Shown here: positions 34,313 through 44,476 of the stretch, piece after piece | Position numbering within the stretch: the first letter of the stretch is position 1 | Layout of the letters: every line of letters starts with the position of its first letter | NCBI GenBank assembly: GCA_002478885.1 | Contig: DLKC01000039.1 | Span: 1 to 64,000 of the forward strand | DNA: 64,000 bases | Direction of reading: 5' to 3' | From: Chitinophagaceae bacterium UBA7600 | GTDB lineage: Bacteria > Bacteroidota > Bacteroidia > Chitinophagales > Chitinophagaceae | The notes under the pieces: model-generated | Database searches by the model: none | The model's input: the letters and a program-made list of their open reading frames with translations, nothing else | What the model was told of the DNA's origin: nothing | Made by a program: the position numbers and the translations under genes

Positions 34313-35878
34313 TTATTTATATTCTCCAAAAATTTTCCTCAGTGTGTCTGCAATTTCACCTAGGGTGCAATAATTTTCAACAGCTTCCACAACAACAGGC
34401 ATAAGGTTGGTACCGTCTTTTGCTGCAGATGCTATTTTTTCAAGTGAGTTCAACACGGCCATATTATCCCGCCGGCTTTTCAATGTTTCCAAACGCTTGG
34501 TTTGTATTTCGCGAATGCTATCATCTATCTTCAACAGAGGTGTATTATTAAGTTCTTCAACTATAAACTTATTTACACCAACAATTATTTTCTCATTGCT
34601 TTCAACAAGACGCTGATAATCATAAGCACTTTTCGCAATTTCATCCTGGATAAAACCTTGTTCTATGGCGCTGACGCTTCCACCAATCGACTCAATCTTT
34701 TCTATCAATTCCAAAGCTTTTTGCTCTACTTCATTTGTAAGCGATTCAATATAATAACTGCCTGCAAGAGGATCAACCGTATCAACAACACCGCTTTCGT
34801 AAGCAACAATCTGCTGGGTACGTAGTGCAATTCTCGCTGCAGACTCGGTTGGAAGGCTTAACGCTTCATCGAATCCATTTGTGTGCAAGCTCTGCGTGCC
34901 GCCCAAAACCGCTGCCAGTGTTTGTATGGTAACCCGACTGATATTATTTTGTGGTTGTTGTGCCGTTAAAGTACTTCCGCCTGTCTGTGTGTGAAATCTC
35001 AGCATTAAAGCTTTGGGATCTTTAGCGCCAAGGTCTTTCATCATCTTTGCCCACATACGTCTCGCTGCTCTGAACTTGGCAACTTCTTCGAATAAGTTAT
35101 TATGAGCATTAAAGAAAAAGGAGAGCCTTTTTCCAAATACATCAATATCTAGCCCCTTATCCAAAGCCGCTTTTACATAAGCTTTACCGTTACTTAATGT
35201 AAATGCAATTTCCTGGACGGCTGTGCTTCCAGCTTCCCTGATATGGTAGCCCGAAATAGAAATCGTGTTCCACTTTGGTACCTCTTTGGCGCACCATTCA
35301 AAAATATCGGTGATAATCCGCATAGATGGCTTGGGTGGGTAAATGTAGGTTCCTCTTGCAGCATATTCTTTTAAAATATCATTCTGAATGGTGCCACTTA
35401 TTTTGGTAAGATCGGCTCCTTGCTTTTTCGCAAGAGCAACATATAAGGCCAGCAAAATAAATCCAGTGGCGTTTATGGTCATAGAAGTTGAAACATCTTC
35501 GAGCTTTATTCCTTGAAAAAGTCTTTCCATATCCTCGAGGCTGTCGATTGCCACACCCACTTTGCCCACTTCACCTTCGGAAAGCGCATGATCACTGTCA
35601 TAACCAATTTGTGTTGGTAAATCAAAGGCGACACTAAGACCCATTACACCCTGTGACAGCAGGTAATGATAGCGTTTGTTGCTTTCTTCGGCTGTCGAAA
35701 ATCCCGCATACTGGCGTGTGGTCCATAGTTTACCTCTATACATGTCAGGCTGCACACCACGGGTGTAGGGAAACTGTCCCGGCATTTCTTCCAGCACTTC
35801 TTTTGGTAATGATGTGAGATCTTCGGCGGTGTAAACTTCTTTTATTTCAATACGGCTATCTGTAGTTACTTTTTTCAT
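34313..35878 (-). CDS. Acyl-CoA mutase large subunit (methylmalonyl-CoA mutase type)
   Basis: The 521-residue protein is the TIM-barrel domain of a B12-dependent acyl-CoA mutase, with [20 protein letters not shown] near residue 41 and [22 protein letters not shown]. The cobalamin-binding domain is absent, so a separate small subunit is needed and is not in the window. The Tyr in DMYRG and the Arg in [13 protein letters not shown] resemble the substrate-binding residues of methylmalonyl-CoA rather than isobutyryl-CoA mutases (inference from family knowledge). It would interconvert succinyl-CoA and methylmalonyl-CoA. Confidence 0.87.
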   Translation of the reverse strand: MKKVTTDSRIEIKEVYTAEDLTSLPKEVLEEMPGQFPYTRGVQPDMYRGKLWTTRQYAGFSTAEESNKRYHYLLSQGVMGLSVAFDLPTQIGYDSDHALSEGEVGKVGVAIDSLEDMERLFQGIKLEDVSTSMTINATGFILLALYVALAKKQGADLTKISGTIQNDILKEYAARGTYIYPPKPSMRIITDIFEWCAKEVPKWNTISISGYHIREAGSTAVQEIAFTLSNGKAYVKAALDKGLDIDVFGKRLSFFFNAHNNLFEEVAKFRAARRMWAKMMKDLGAKDPKALMLRFHTQTGGSTLTAQQPQNNISRVTIQTLAAVLGGTQSLHTNGFDEALSLPTESAARIALRTQQIVAYESGVVDTVDPLAGSYYIESLTNEVEQKALELIEKIESIGGSVSAIEQGFIQDEIAKSAYDYQRLVESNEKIIVGVNKFIVEELNNTPLLKIDDSIREIQTKRLETLKSRRDNMAVLNSLEKIASAAKDGTNLMPVVVEAVENYCTLGEIADTLRKIFGEYK

Positions 35879-35968
35879 GGCAAGTTTATTTCGGCGATGC
35901 TTATGAGCATCGAAGGTAAGTTAGCACCAAAATAAATAATATGAGGAAAGTCAATTTATCGCGCAATC

Positions 35969-36178
35969 ATTTGGTGACCGGCTGCTGCTCTTCGTAGCAT
36001 CTTCGTTGTGTCACTCACTTGTACTGTTGCAAAAATGTGCAGCGGAAACGCATCAGATATCAAAACCTTTTTTTGAACTGCTTTTTAATTTTGCTTCTTT
36101 GCTGAGTTCCCGTCCATTTGTACAAGAGTGCGACGCAACTAAAGCTTAATTCATGGTCAATTGCCCGGCTCATAAAAA
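35969..36178. repeat. Inverted-arm repeat, compact mixed pair (B/A)
   Basis: The forward arm holds GTGACCGGCTGCTGC and tip GTTGTGTCACTCACTTGTAC (36005-36024, type B). The reverse arm has tip GTACAAGAGTGCGACGCAAC (36120-36139, type A) and ends TGCCCGGCTCATAAAAA. Spacer 95 bp. It fills most of the gap between the mutase and the amidohydrolase genes. Confidence 0.9.
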
Positions 36179-36184
36179 CTACTA

Positions 36185-37843
36185 CTATTGTTTTGCCTTA
36201 TACACTTCTTTCCCATTTACAACGGTAAGCACAACTTTTGTGTTACGTATTTGCTCGGCGTCTATGCTGAAAATATTTTTATCGAGCACCGCAAAATCGG
36301 CAAGCATGCCAGCTTTAAGTATGCCAAGTTTATTTTCCTGGAAACCTGCATAAGCATTGTTTGCAGTGTAGCATTTCATTGCCTGTTCAACCGTGATCTT
36401 TTCTTGGGGATACCAGCCGTTTGGATTTTTATTGTCCAGCGTTCTTCGTGTAACCGCTGCATAAATACCGAGCAAAGGATTGAGTGGCGCTACTGTCCAG
36501 TCTGTTCCGAAAGTGAGCCTGGCATCATCTTTCAGCAAACTATTAAAAGCATAAGTGCCACGAAGCCTGGTATCGTCTAATCGTTTTGCTGCCCACTTTC
36601 CATCATCGATCGCATGATATGGTTGCATGGACGGGATTACTTTTTCCACACCAAATCTTGTAATGGCTTCCTGTGTTAAATGCTGCGCATGCTCAATGCG
36701 GAAACGACGGTCACGGGTACCATTTGTTGTATTGGCTTCTTTGTAAACATTCAAAATAAAATCGTTGGCCCTGTCCCCAATAGCGTGGGTGGCAACTTGT
36801 AACCCGGCTTTGTCTGCGGCGATGACCCAGTCGTGAAGAAGTGTTGTGTCTGTAACCTGCAGGCCGGTGCTGTTTGGCGCATCGAGATAAGGTTTGTAAA
36901 ACCATGCGGTGGTTGAACCAAGCGAACCATCGACAAACCCTTTTAATCCTCCCCAGCGCAGCATGTCATCTCCACGCCCATTTTGTGTTACGTAATCGGC
37001 GAGTTTCTGCCATGTTGCCAAAGCCACAAATGAATAAACGCGCATTTGTAATTGGTCATCGGCGTAGGCTCTCTGATAAGTATTCATATCGGGCCAGCCG
37101 CCGAAGCTGCTCATATCGTGCACCTGTGTAACACCCAATGAAAGTGCGTGTTGTTGTGCACGAAGAAAGGCTTCCTCCATTTCTTTTGCTGAAGGCTCTG
37201 GAATTACATTATTTACGAGGTTCATCGCCTCATCTCTGAGTACGCCGGTTGGTTCACCCGTTGCAGGATCTTTTACAATTTCACCCCCGGGAGGGTTGGA
37301 TGTATTTTTATCTATACCCGCAAGCCTGAGTGCTACTGAGTTTGCCAGCGCCATATGCCCATCGTAACGGTTTACGAATACGGGATGATTGCCGGAAACA
37401 GCATCTATCCATTCTTTTTTTGGCAGGTCGCCGCCCCATGCTTCGTGATCCCAGTCGCCGCCGGTGATCCATCTTTTTTCGTCGAGCCCCTGCACATATT
37501 TTTTGAATGTTTGGATAAAGGCTTTTTTTGATTTTACCTGCCGGAGATCGATGCTTACAAGTTGAAAACCTCCGGCGAGAAAATGCGTGTGATTATCAAT
37601 AAAGCCGGGTATAAGCAACCTGCCTTCTAGATCTGTAACAATGGTTTTGTTACCGGTGTACGATTTATAATCATTACCTACGTATATAATGGTATTGTTT
37701 TTTAGAGCAATTGTCTTTGCCCATTTATTAGTATCATCGCCGGTCCAGATTTTTGCATTAACATAAATTTTATCGGCAACCTGTTGCTGGGCCTGTGCCG
37801 CGAAATTGAGCAGGGTAGTAGCTATTAACAAGATTTTGTTCAT
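36185..37843 (-). CDS. Secreted amidohydrolase, YtcJ-like
   Basis: The 552-residue metal-dependent hydrolase has a signal peptide (cleavage near AQAQ, residue 19). The amidohydrolase-3 signature is complete: NHTHFLAGG with the HxH metal pair near residue 83, VHDMSSFGG, ATHAIGDRAND, IEHAQHLTQE and FGTDWTVAPLNPLLGIYAA with the late Asp. YtcJ-like enzymes act on N-acyl or cyclic amide substrates that are mostly undefined. It is a single gene next to the alpha-glucan block but has no evident link to it. Confidence 0.87.
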   Translation of the reverse strand: MNKILLIATTLLNFAAQAQQQVADKIYVNAKIWTGDDTNKWAKTIALKNNTIIYVGNDYKSYTGNKTIVTDLEGRLLIPGFIDNHTHFLAGGFQLVSIDLRQVKSKKAFIQTFKKYVQGLDEKRWITGGDWDHEAWGGDLPKKEWIDAVSGNHPVFVNRYDGHMALANSVALRLAGIDKNTSNPPGGEIVKDPATGEPTGVLRDEAMNLVNNVIPEPSAKEMEEAFLRAQQHALSLGVTQVHDMSSFGGWPDMNTYQRAYADDQLQMRVYSFVALATWQKLADYVTQNGRGDDMLRWGGLKGFVDGSLGSTTAWFYKPYLDAPNSTGLQVTDTTLLHDWVIAADKAGLQVATHAIGDRANDFILNVYKEANTTNGTRDRRFRIEHAQHLTQEAITRFGVEKVIPSMQPYHAIDDGKWAAKRLDDTRLRGTYAFNSLLKDDARLTFGTDWTVAPLNPLLGIYAAVTRRTLDNKNPNGWYPQEKITVEQAMKCYTANNAYAGFQENKLGILKAGMLADFAVLDKNIFSIDAEQIRNTKVVLTVVNGKEVYKAKQ

Positions 37844-37872
37844 GTAAATTATTTGAAGGGGCTAAAAATAAA

Positions 37873-37905
37873 AACTGTTTTACACTTTAAAAGTATAAAA
37901 CAGTT
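37873..37905 (-). terminator. Intrinsic terminator of the amylase gene
   Basis: AACTGTTTTA pairs with TAAAACAGTT, with extra ACTT/AAGT pairing inside. On the minus strand it is followed by TTTTATTTTTAG. It lies 20 nt beyond the amylase stop. Confidence 0.75.
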
Positions 37906-37924
37906 GATCAATATCTAAAACAAG

Positions 37925-39790
37925 TTATTTCAGTTCAAGTACCCACATATTGTATGATGCTAGCTGTGGTTTATCAGCGGTTGAGAAAGAAACATTGTCA
38001 CCCGTAACGCTTACTGCTTTGCCAAAACCTTTTGTTCTGTCTGCATATTTGCCAAAGTCGATCGTTTTTACGTTACCACTTGCGTTCATTACACACATGA
38101 TGGTTTGTTTTGCATCGTACCTGAAATAAACATACAAGCCGTCCTGTGGCACATACTGCATCATTTTGCCGGTCTTTAGTGCCGAAGAATTCTTACGAAA
38201 ATTACCCAATGTTTTTACCAGTCGCTGTACGGCTTTTTCATCGTCCGTGAGCCCCGCGCCTGTAAACGCATTTTTTACATCATCATCCCATCCGCCCGGA
38301 AAATCCATGCGCACCAGTCCATCAGGATTAGTAAAGCCTTTCATTAAAACCTCCGTTCCATAATACATTTGTGGTATTCCACGACAAGTTAACAGCCATT
38401 CAATACCTGTTTTTTGTTTGTTAACATTCCCACCGACGATTGAGAAGAAGCGGCTTACATCATGATTATCGAGAAAGTTTACATTGCGTGTTGGGTCTTT
38501 ATATAAAAAGTCGTTGCTAAGAGTTGTATAAAGTTTGTTTACTCCTTCTGTCCAGCCGAAATCCTGTGTCATAGCAGGAATAATTCCATAGAGGTTTGTT
38601 TGAAAATCGGTAACACCCTGCAGGTTGCTGTGGAATGGGATATTGTTTACATTATTCTCTGCAAAGTATGCCTGCGCTGCAGTTCCATGTACCCATGTTT
38701 CCCCGAACATCGTAATCCTGGGATATTCTTCCATCAGTGCTTTGTTGCACCGGTTCATGAATTCGCCATCATTGTATAAATAGGTGTCGATGCGCCAGCC
38801 ATCTACGGCAAATTCTTCCACACACCAGATGGCGTGCTGAATAAGAAAATTGGCCATATAAGGATTTTGCTGATTTACATCGGGCATAAGGGGCGTGAAC
38901 CAGCCATCTTTTACAATTTTCTTATCCGAAGGCGCTGCATATGGGTCATAGGAAGGCTGGTCTTTATAACTTGTTCCGGTGTAAGAGGGCCATTGATGAA
39001 ACCACGTGCTGTCTGGCATATCGCGGTATAAAACATGGTCTATATCCACATGATTATATACGGCATCCTGTATTAGTTTCATTCCCCTTGCATGCAGTGC
39101 ATCGCCTAACTTTTTGTAGGCGTCGGCGCCACCCAACCTCGGATCAATTACATAATGATTAGTAAAACCATAGCCATGTTCTGTTCGTTCTGTTCGGTCA
39201 TTTTCTAAAACCGGCATCATCCACAAGGTAGTTACACCAAGGCTTTGAAGGTAATCGAGGTGATTCATTATGCCCTGCAGATCGCCGCCATGCCGGCAAA
39301 AGAACGAGTCTTTATCGCGGCTTAAACTCTGGTCTCTCATGCCAGGTATACGATCGTTGGACGGATCGCCATTACTAAATCTATCAGGCATTGCCAGGTA
39401 AATAAAATCTGCAGAATTAACGCCTTGTGCAAAAGCTGTTCCGTTGCCCGGTCTTCTTGCTTTCAGCGGCCATTGAACGGCATGCGCTTTTCCATCACTG
39501 ATAAACTCTATGTCAACATTGCCTGCTTTTGCGGAAGGGGAGATGCTCACATCAACTGCGATATATTTTCCATTCTTAAATTTGTGAACATTAGTAATGG
39601 TTACACCCGGGTAGTTTATTCTAACTTTTTCGCTACTAAAGCCATCGTATTCGCCGTGTATAAGCAGTTGTATTTTGTTGTGCTTCATGCCAACCCACCA
39701 ATTGGTCGGGTAAACGGTGGCATACTGTGCATGGCTTTTAAAAAATATAAGTACTAATACAATCAGCATCGCCCAGTTTTTCTTACTCAT
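37925..39790 (-). CDS. GH13 alpha-amylase (neopullulanase/cyclomaltodextrinase type)
   Basis: It hydrolyses alpha-1,4 bonds of maltodextrins or pullulan. The 621-residue protein has a signal peptide ending near SHAQ, so it works outside the cytoplasm. An N-terminal beta-sandwich (cyclomaltodextrinase_N-like) covers about 25-125. The GH13 barrel has DAVYNH, GWRIDTYLY (nucleophile Asp), FGETW (acid/base Glu) and FLDNHDVSRF (third Asp), and a C-terminal beta domain follows. It resembles the SusA-type enzymes of Bacteroidota. The sugar MFS gene is just upstream on the same strand, though separated by a repeat pair, suggesting coordinated uptake. Confidence 0.93.
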   Translation of the reverse strand: MSKKNWAMLIVLVLIFFKSHAQYATVYPTNWWVGMKHNKIQLLIHGEYDGFSSEKVRINYPGVTITNVHKFKNGKYIAVDVSISPSAKAGNVDIEFISDGKAHAVQWPLKARRPGNGTAFAQGVNSADFIYLAMPDRFSNGDPSNDRIPGMRDQSLSRDKDSFFCRHGGDLQGIMNHLDYLQSLGVTTLWMMPVLENDRTERTEHGYGFTNHYVIDPRLGGADAYKKLGDALHARGMKLIQDAVYNHVDIDHVLYRDMPDSTWFHQWPSYTGTSYKDQPSYDPYAAPSDKKIVKDGWFTPLMPDVNQQNPYMANFLIQHAIWCVEEFAVDGWRIDTYLYNDGEFMNRCNKALMEEYPRITMFGETWVHGTAAQAYFAENNVNNIPFHSNLQGVTDFQTNLYGIIPAMTQDFGWTEGVNKLYTTLSNDFLYKDPTRNVNFLDNHDVSRFFSIVGGNVNKQKTGIEWLLTCRGIPQMYYGTEVLMKGFTNPDGLVRMDFPGGWDDDVKNAFTGAGLTDDEKAVQRLVKTLGNFRKNSSALKTGKMMQYVPQDGLYVYFRYDAKQTIMCVMNASGNVKTIDFGKYADRTKGFGKAVSVTGDNVSFSTADKPQLASYNMWVLELK

Positions 39791-39813
39791 CGTTTGTATT
39801 TTTTATCAATGAA

Positions 39814-39974
39814 TTTTTTTGGCGCCGGCTTTGGTGCATGTGGCATCGCTGGTTGTGTCACTCACTTCAACGTTCGTAACATTTGGCCGGCTGTTAATTG
39901 CCGATCACTGTGCTGAAAGTACAATAGTGCGACGCAACGTAAGTAGCAGCCGTGTCACAAAAGCCGGGTAACAA
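39814..39974. repeat. Inverted-arm repeat, compact mixed pair (B/A)
   Basis: The forward arm starts TTTTTTTGGCGCCGGCTTTG and ends in tip GTTGTGTCACTCACTTCAAC (39852-39871, type B). The reverse arm has tip GTACAATAGTGCGACGCAAC (39919-39938, type A) and ends AAGCCGGGTAACAAAG. Spacer 47 bp, the shortest in the window. It sits between the amylase and MFS genes. Confidence 0.9.
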
Positions 39975-39982
39975 AGAATTTA

Positions 39983-41329
39983 TTATTCCTTCGTTTTAAT
40001 GACCAGCTTTGCAAATATGCCGGCCAAAACCATTGATGCGCCTGCAATGCCAACTACGTTAATGGCTTTTTCTCCTACAGCTGTTAATACAACTCCGCCA
40101 AGTAAGCCAGCCGCGATTTGGGGTATAGTAATTGTTGCGTTGAATATGCCCATATATACGCCGGTTTGCCTTGCAGGAAGTGTTGATGAAAGGATGGCAT
40201 AAGGCATTGCAAGAATGGCCGCCCATGCAATGCCAACGCCGATCATAGGAACAAATAACATGTTTTTGTCGGTGATGAACATGGTTGAGATAAGCCCGAT
40301 GCCACCAAGCACCAACGAAAACATGTAAGTATTTTTTCTTCCGAACTTGTCAGCGAGTTTTGTCAGTACCAGTGAGTATAAAGCCGCAAACACACTGTAT
40401 GCTGCAAAGATTACGCCGGTCCAGTTTCCAGCTTCGTTGTACGCCTGTGATCCAGGATCGGAAGTGTTCCAAACATTTTGAGCAATGCCCTGTGTTGTGT
40501 AAACCCACATAAGAAACAATGCAAACCACGAAAAAAACTGTGTTATAGCCAGTTGCAACATAGTAGGAGGCACGTTTTTCAGCAGATCGAGAAAAGACAT
40601 TTTTACCTCGTTTGTTTTATCGAGGTTATTGTACATGGCATATTGATCAGGTGGATATTCTTTTGTTCTGAACGAGGTCCATAAAACAGATAACAACAAC
40701 GCACCACCCCCAAAATAAAATGCCCAGATCACGGTTGGGGCAACCTTATCTCCGGGAGCAGGCTCATTCGAAACTCCTATAGCTGTGAGAACAAAAGGAA
40801 GCAATGAACCAACGACAGCGCCGGCGTTGATTAAAAAACTTTGCACTGCATAACCTTTGTTACGCTGGCTTTCAGGAACCATGTCGCTTACCAATGCGCG
40901 GAATGGCTGCATGGTAACGTTGAAAGATGTATCCATCAACAAGAGCATGGTTGCGCCAAACACCAATGGCGGCAACAGTTCAGCAAAATTTTCGGAGTTC
41001 GGCATAAAGAACATGGCAAAGGCAGAGACAATAGAGCCGCCGAGTATGAATGGAATTCTCCTGCCTAAACGTGTCCATGTTTTATCACTCGACAAGCCAA
41101 CAATAGGCTGCACAAAAAAACCTGCGAGAGGAGCTGCCAGCCAGAACAAACTCAGGTGATGTGGATCAGCACCAATGGCCGAAAGAATACGGCTGGTGTT
41201 TGCATTTTGTAAGGAATAACCAATTTGTACACCAAGAAAGCCAAAACTTATCGTGAAGATTTGGCCCAGTGAAAGCTTTGGTTTTGGCACTCTTCCTTCA
41301 GAAGAAGAAGTTGGGGGTGATACTGCCAT
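39983..41329 (-). CDS. Sugar MFS transporter, SLC45-like (maltose/sucrose type)
   Basis: The 448-residue inner-membrane protein has twelve predicted segments and the SLC45/GPH-type sugar pattern: SLFWLAAPLAGFFVQPIVGLSSDKTWTRLGRRIPFILGG, whose GLSSDKTWTRLGRR loop is the cytoplasmic 2-3 loop signature. Eukaryotic and Bacteroidota relatives carry sucrose or maltose with H+. The position between a secreted amylase and glgC-glgA points to maltose or maltodextrin uptake (inference). Confidence 0.87.
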   Translation of the reverse strand: MAVSPPTSSSEGRVPKPKLSLGQIFTISFGFLGVQIGYSLQNANTSRILSAIGADPHHLSLFWLAAPLAGFFVQPIVGLSSDKTWTRLGRRIPFILGGSIVSAFAMFFMPNSENFAELLPPLVFGATMLLLMDTSFNVTMQPFRALVSDMVPESQRNKGYAVQSFLINAGAVVGSLLPFVLTAIGVSNEPAPGDKVAPTVIWAFYFGGGALLLSVLWTSFRTKEYPPDQYAMYNNLDKTNEVKMSFLDLLKNVPPTMLQLAITQFFSWFALFLMWVYTTQGIAQNVWNTSDPGSQAYNEAGNWTGVIFAAYSVFAALYSLVLTKLADKFGRKNTYMFSLVLGGIGLISTMFITDKNMLFVPMIGVGIAWAAILAMPYAILSSTLPARQTGVYMGIFNATITIPQIAAGLLGGVVLTAVGEKAINVVGIAGASMVLAGIFAKLVIKTKE

Positions 41330-41382
41330 GGCAATCGTTTAAGATGTTAATATGTAAATTTTACACTAGTGGAAAAAGGTAT

Positions 41383-41419
41383 AAAAAAACATCCGATAAA
41401 AGATAAAGGATGTTTTTTT
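41383..41419 (-). terminator. Intrinsic terminator of glgC
   Basis: AAAAAAACATCC pairs with GGATGTTTTTTT across a 13-nt A-rich loop, 14 nt beyond the glgC stop. Confidence 0.8.
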
Positions 41420-41432
41420 ATATCAAATAAAA

Positions 41433-42716
41433 TCAGATAACAAAACCATCAGGAAGTATAGCACCCTTCTTCACTACCACGATGCCATCTTTCACTGTAT
41501 ATAATGTATGGTCGGTATTTTCAAGATGGGCACCCCCGTTGATTCTTACGTCGTTTCCAACGCGGCAGTTCTTATCAATGATTGCATTCTTTATATAGCA
41601 TCTTTCGCCTATACCAATCTTAGGAATTCCTTTGGCTGCGTTGGCTTCCATTTCGAGCAGCGTTTCATAATAGTCATTACCCATAATGTAGCTGTTCACA
41701 ACCGTTGTTCCATGACCAATACGACAACGGATGCCTAGCACACTTCTTTCAATACGGCTTGCAAAAACAAGCACGCCTTCAGATATGACTGTTTTTTCAA
41801 GTGTAGTTCCACTGATTTTTCCGGGAGGAAGCATTCTTGAACGCGTATAGACTGTTTTAGCCTTGTCAAAAAGATTGAAAGGAGGGATGTCGTCAGTGAG
41901 TGCGAGATTGGCTTCGAAGAAGGAATATATATTACCGATATCTGTCCAGTAACCATCATATTGGTAGCTTACCACCTTATATTTGTTAATAGAGTTGGGC
42001 ATTATTTCTTTACCAAAATCAGTTGCTTCTGCATACTCATCTTTAAGGAGATGATCAAGAACACTTCGGTTAAATATATATATGCCCATAGAAGCAAGAT
42101 AATTTCTCCCTTGCCTGCGCATTTCATCGCCGGTATCACTTACCCAGTCAGGAAGAATGTCTTTCTTTGGCTTTTCTATAAAACTGGTTATATAACTCTC
42201 TTCATCGGCTTTCAAAATTCCAAATTCCGGTGCATCCCTGTCACCCACAGGAATTGTAGCAATAGATATATCAGCCCCCTTATCGCGGTGAGCGGCAATC
42301 ATTTGCTCAAAATCCATTTGATATAACTGATCACCACTTAATATCAATACATATTCATAATCATTGTTCGCTATATGGCGCAAACTTTGGCGAACGGCAT
42401 CGGCAGTTCCCTGGTACCAACCGGGATTATCAGGCGTTTGTTCAGCTGCAAGAATATCAACGAACCCTGTACTAAAAGCACTAAAGTGGTAGGTGTTTTT
42501 GATATGCTTGTTCAGTGAAGCAGAGTTGAACTGTGTTAGCACAAATATTCTGTTGATACGCGAGTTTATACAGTTACTAATAGGAATATCAACGAGCCTA
42601 TACTTACCTGCAATAGGAACGGCGGGTTTGGAGCGGGCTGCAGTTAATGGATATAGTCTCGAACCTGCACCGCCACCAAGGATAACTGAAACAACGGCTT
42701 GTGAAATTGAAAACAT
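41433..42716 (-). CDS. glgC: Glucose-1-phosphate adenylyltransferase
   Basis: It makes ADP-glucose from glucose-1-P and ATP, the committed step of bacterial glycogen synthesis. The 427-residue protein has the nucleotidyltransferase motif VILGGGAGSRLYPLTAARSKPAVPIAGKYRLVDI at about 12-45. WYQGTADAVRQ and SGDQLYQMDFEQM follow, then FIEKPK and the left-handed beta-helix C-terminal domain ending PDGFVI. The length matches the usual single-subunit enzyme. It is followed by a terminator, and glgA lies 203 bp upstream on the same strand. Confidence 0.96.
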   Translation of the reverse strand: MFSISQAVVSVILGGGAGSRLYPLTAARSKPAVPIAGKYRLVDIPISNCINSRINRIFVLTQFNSASLNKHIKNTYHFSAFSTGFVDILAAEQTPDNPGWYQGTADAVRQSLRHIANNDYEYVLILSGDQLYQMDFEQMIAAHRDKGADISIATIPVGDRDAPEFGILKADEESYITSFIEKPKKDILPDWVSDTGDEMRRQGRNYLASMGIYIFNRSVLDHLLKDEYAEATDFGKEIMPNSINKYKVVSYQYDGYWTDIGNIYSFFEANLALTDDIPPFNLFDKAKTVYTRSRMLPPGKISGTTLEKTVISEGVLVFASRIERSVLGIRCRIGHGTTVVNSYIMGNDYYETLLEMEANAAKGIPKIGIGERCYIKNAIIDKNCRVGNDVRINGGAHLENTDHTLYTVKDGIVVVKKGAILPDGFVI

Positions 42717-42919
42717 ATGAAGGTGATTTTGATTATAAGAACAAACAATTAAATGTATAATTTAATAACAATAAAAAACAGAAATGTTTTACAATTTTTT
42801 GTGACGATAATACCTCTGCTTTTTATCGTTACATATCACGTTAAATAATCATTTAACAAATAATATTGAGAGAATAAATGAAGCGATGCCAGGTAAGATT
42901 GACCTGTCAGCTATTGATT

Positions 42920-44338
42920 TTATCTCAGGCTCGAGTAAAGATTAAGGTATTGCTGAACCGCATTTTCCCAGCTGTTATCTATTTCCATCATTCTTTTTCT
43001 CATCCAGCTGAGATGTTCTTTATTTTCATGGTAAAGATCAATACCTCTCCATATTGAATACGTAATGTCGCCAACTGTTGCGTAATTGAATCGGATGCCC
43101 CATCCCTGGAAATCGCCCATATCAACAACTGTATCCCTTAAGCCTCCGGTGTCCCTTACTACCGGCACAGTTCCATATTGCATTGCATACATCTGGTTGA
43201 GTCCGCAGGGCTCAACACGGCTTGGCATTAACAAAAAATCTGCACCGGAATACATGAGGTGACTTAATTTTTCATTGTAGCCAATAACTGCGTTATATCT
43301 GCCCGGGAAAGAGTGTTTTAATTGCGAAAGCTGCCATTCCACATGGGATTCTCCGCTTCCGAGAATTAAAAAGTTCACCTTGTCGCCAAAACTATAAAAC
43401 GAGGAAAGGATGGCATCAGGCAAAACATCCGCAGCCTTCTCACCAACAAGCCTCCCAATAAAAATGAACAATGGTTTGTCGGAATCGAGATTAAATTGAT
43501 CACATAACAATTTCTTGTTAGCTTCTTTGCCTTTATCGACGTCTTCGATTGAAAAATGATTGTCGATATAAGAATCTGTTGCAGGATCCCATACCTCGGC
43601 ATCAATACCATTTAAAATGCCACTGCATTTTCCTTTCTCGTATTCAAATAGGGCTTCAAGCCCATTTGAATTATATTTTAGTTCGTCGAGATAGCTCCAA
43701 CTGACAGTAGTTACTTTCCATGCGCACTTAACCGCAGATGCAAGAGGATTAATGTTGCCGGCCCATTCAAGCATACCCCTTTTCCATGAATCCCAGCGGG
43801 GAATAAGCACACTTTTGTCCCATGTCATCCATCCCTGGTACTGCCCGTTATGAATAGTGAATACGGTAGGAATATCAGCAAGATAATTATAGTCCCAGCA
43901 ATGTTTCATCATAAAAGGAATGAGACCTGTGTGATGATCGTGGCAGTGAATAACATCGGGTTTATGCTGCCACTTGCTTATCCAGTTAACCACGGCTATC
44001 TGGAATGCCGTAAAGCGGGAAGCATCGTCATCGTAGCCATATATCTTTTCCCGATCGAGCAACCCATGAATATCTACTAGATAAAGATCAAACCCAAGCT
44101 TGTTATGCTTTTCTTTTATAATGGTAAAATCAAACCACCAGTCACCTAAATTACTGCGCCCTTTAAAGTCAACGCTCCATTCATTCTGGTAAAGAAATTT
44201 TGTTCTATACATGGGCATCACCACTTTGGCATTGTGTCCCATATTAGTCTGGTATTTTGGCAAGGCTCCTACCACATCTCCGAGGCCTCCAGCTTTGGCT
44301 ACAGGATAGCATTCTGCGCTGACATGAATTATCTCCAT
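42920..44338 (-). CDS. glgA: Glycogen synthase (ADP-glucose type)
   Basis: It elongates alpha-1,4-glucan from ADP-glucose (GT5). The 472-residue protein has the KxGGL motif as AKAGGLGDVVGALPKY at the N-terminus, HCHDHHTGLIP near residue 133 and a C-terminal Rossmann domain with FIGRLVGEKAADVLPDA. The nucleotide-sugar site is PSRVEPCGLNQMYAMQYGTVPVVR (conserved Glu). It lies upstream of glgC on the same strand; the divergent sugar transporter starts about 140 bp away. Confidence 0.95.
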   Translation of the reverse strand: MEIIHVSAECYPVAKAGGLGDVVGALPKYQTNMGHNAKVVMPMYRTKFLYQNEWSVDFKGRSNLGDWWFDFTIIKEKHNKLGFDLYLVDIHGLLDREKIYGYDDDASRFTAFQIAVVNWISKWQHKPDVIHCHDHHTGLIPFMMKHCWDYNYLADIPTVFTIHNGQYQGWMTWDKSVLIPRWDSWKRGMLEWAGNINPLASAVKCAWKVTTVSWSYLDELKYNSNGLEALFEYEKGKCSGILNGIDAEVWDPATDSYIDNHFSIEDVDKGKEANKKLLCDQFNLDSDKPLFIFIGRLVGEKAADVLPDAILSSFYSFGDKVNFLILGSGESHVEWQLSQLKHSFPGRYNAVIGYNEKLSHLMYSGADFLLMPSRVEPCGLNQMYAMQYGTVPVVRDTGGLRDTVVDMGDFQGWGIRFNYATVGDITYSIWRGIDLYHENKEHLSWMRKRMMEIDNSWENAVQQYLNLYSSLR

Positions 44339-44476
44339 AAATTTTAAATACGTTGAATAGGGAATACAATTTATGAATGAAATTAATATTTCAACCCAAA
44401 AGATTTAAAATTTTTAAAAATGTAAAATGTGTTTACTTTACAGCATTATTTTTTCACAATTAACATAACGATCGTA

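Noticed and set aside
36874..37131. Frame opposite the amidohydrolase gene
   Set aside because: It is the antisense shadow of a well-supported gene.
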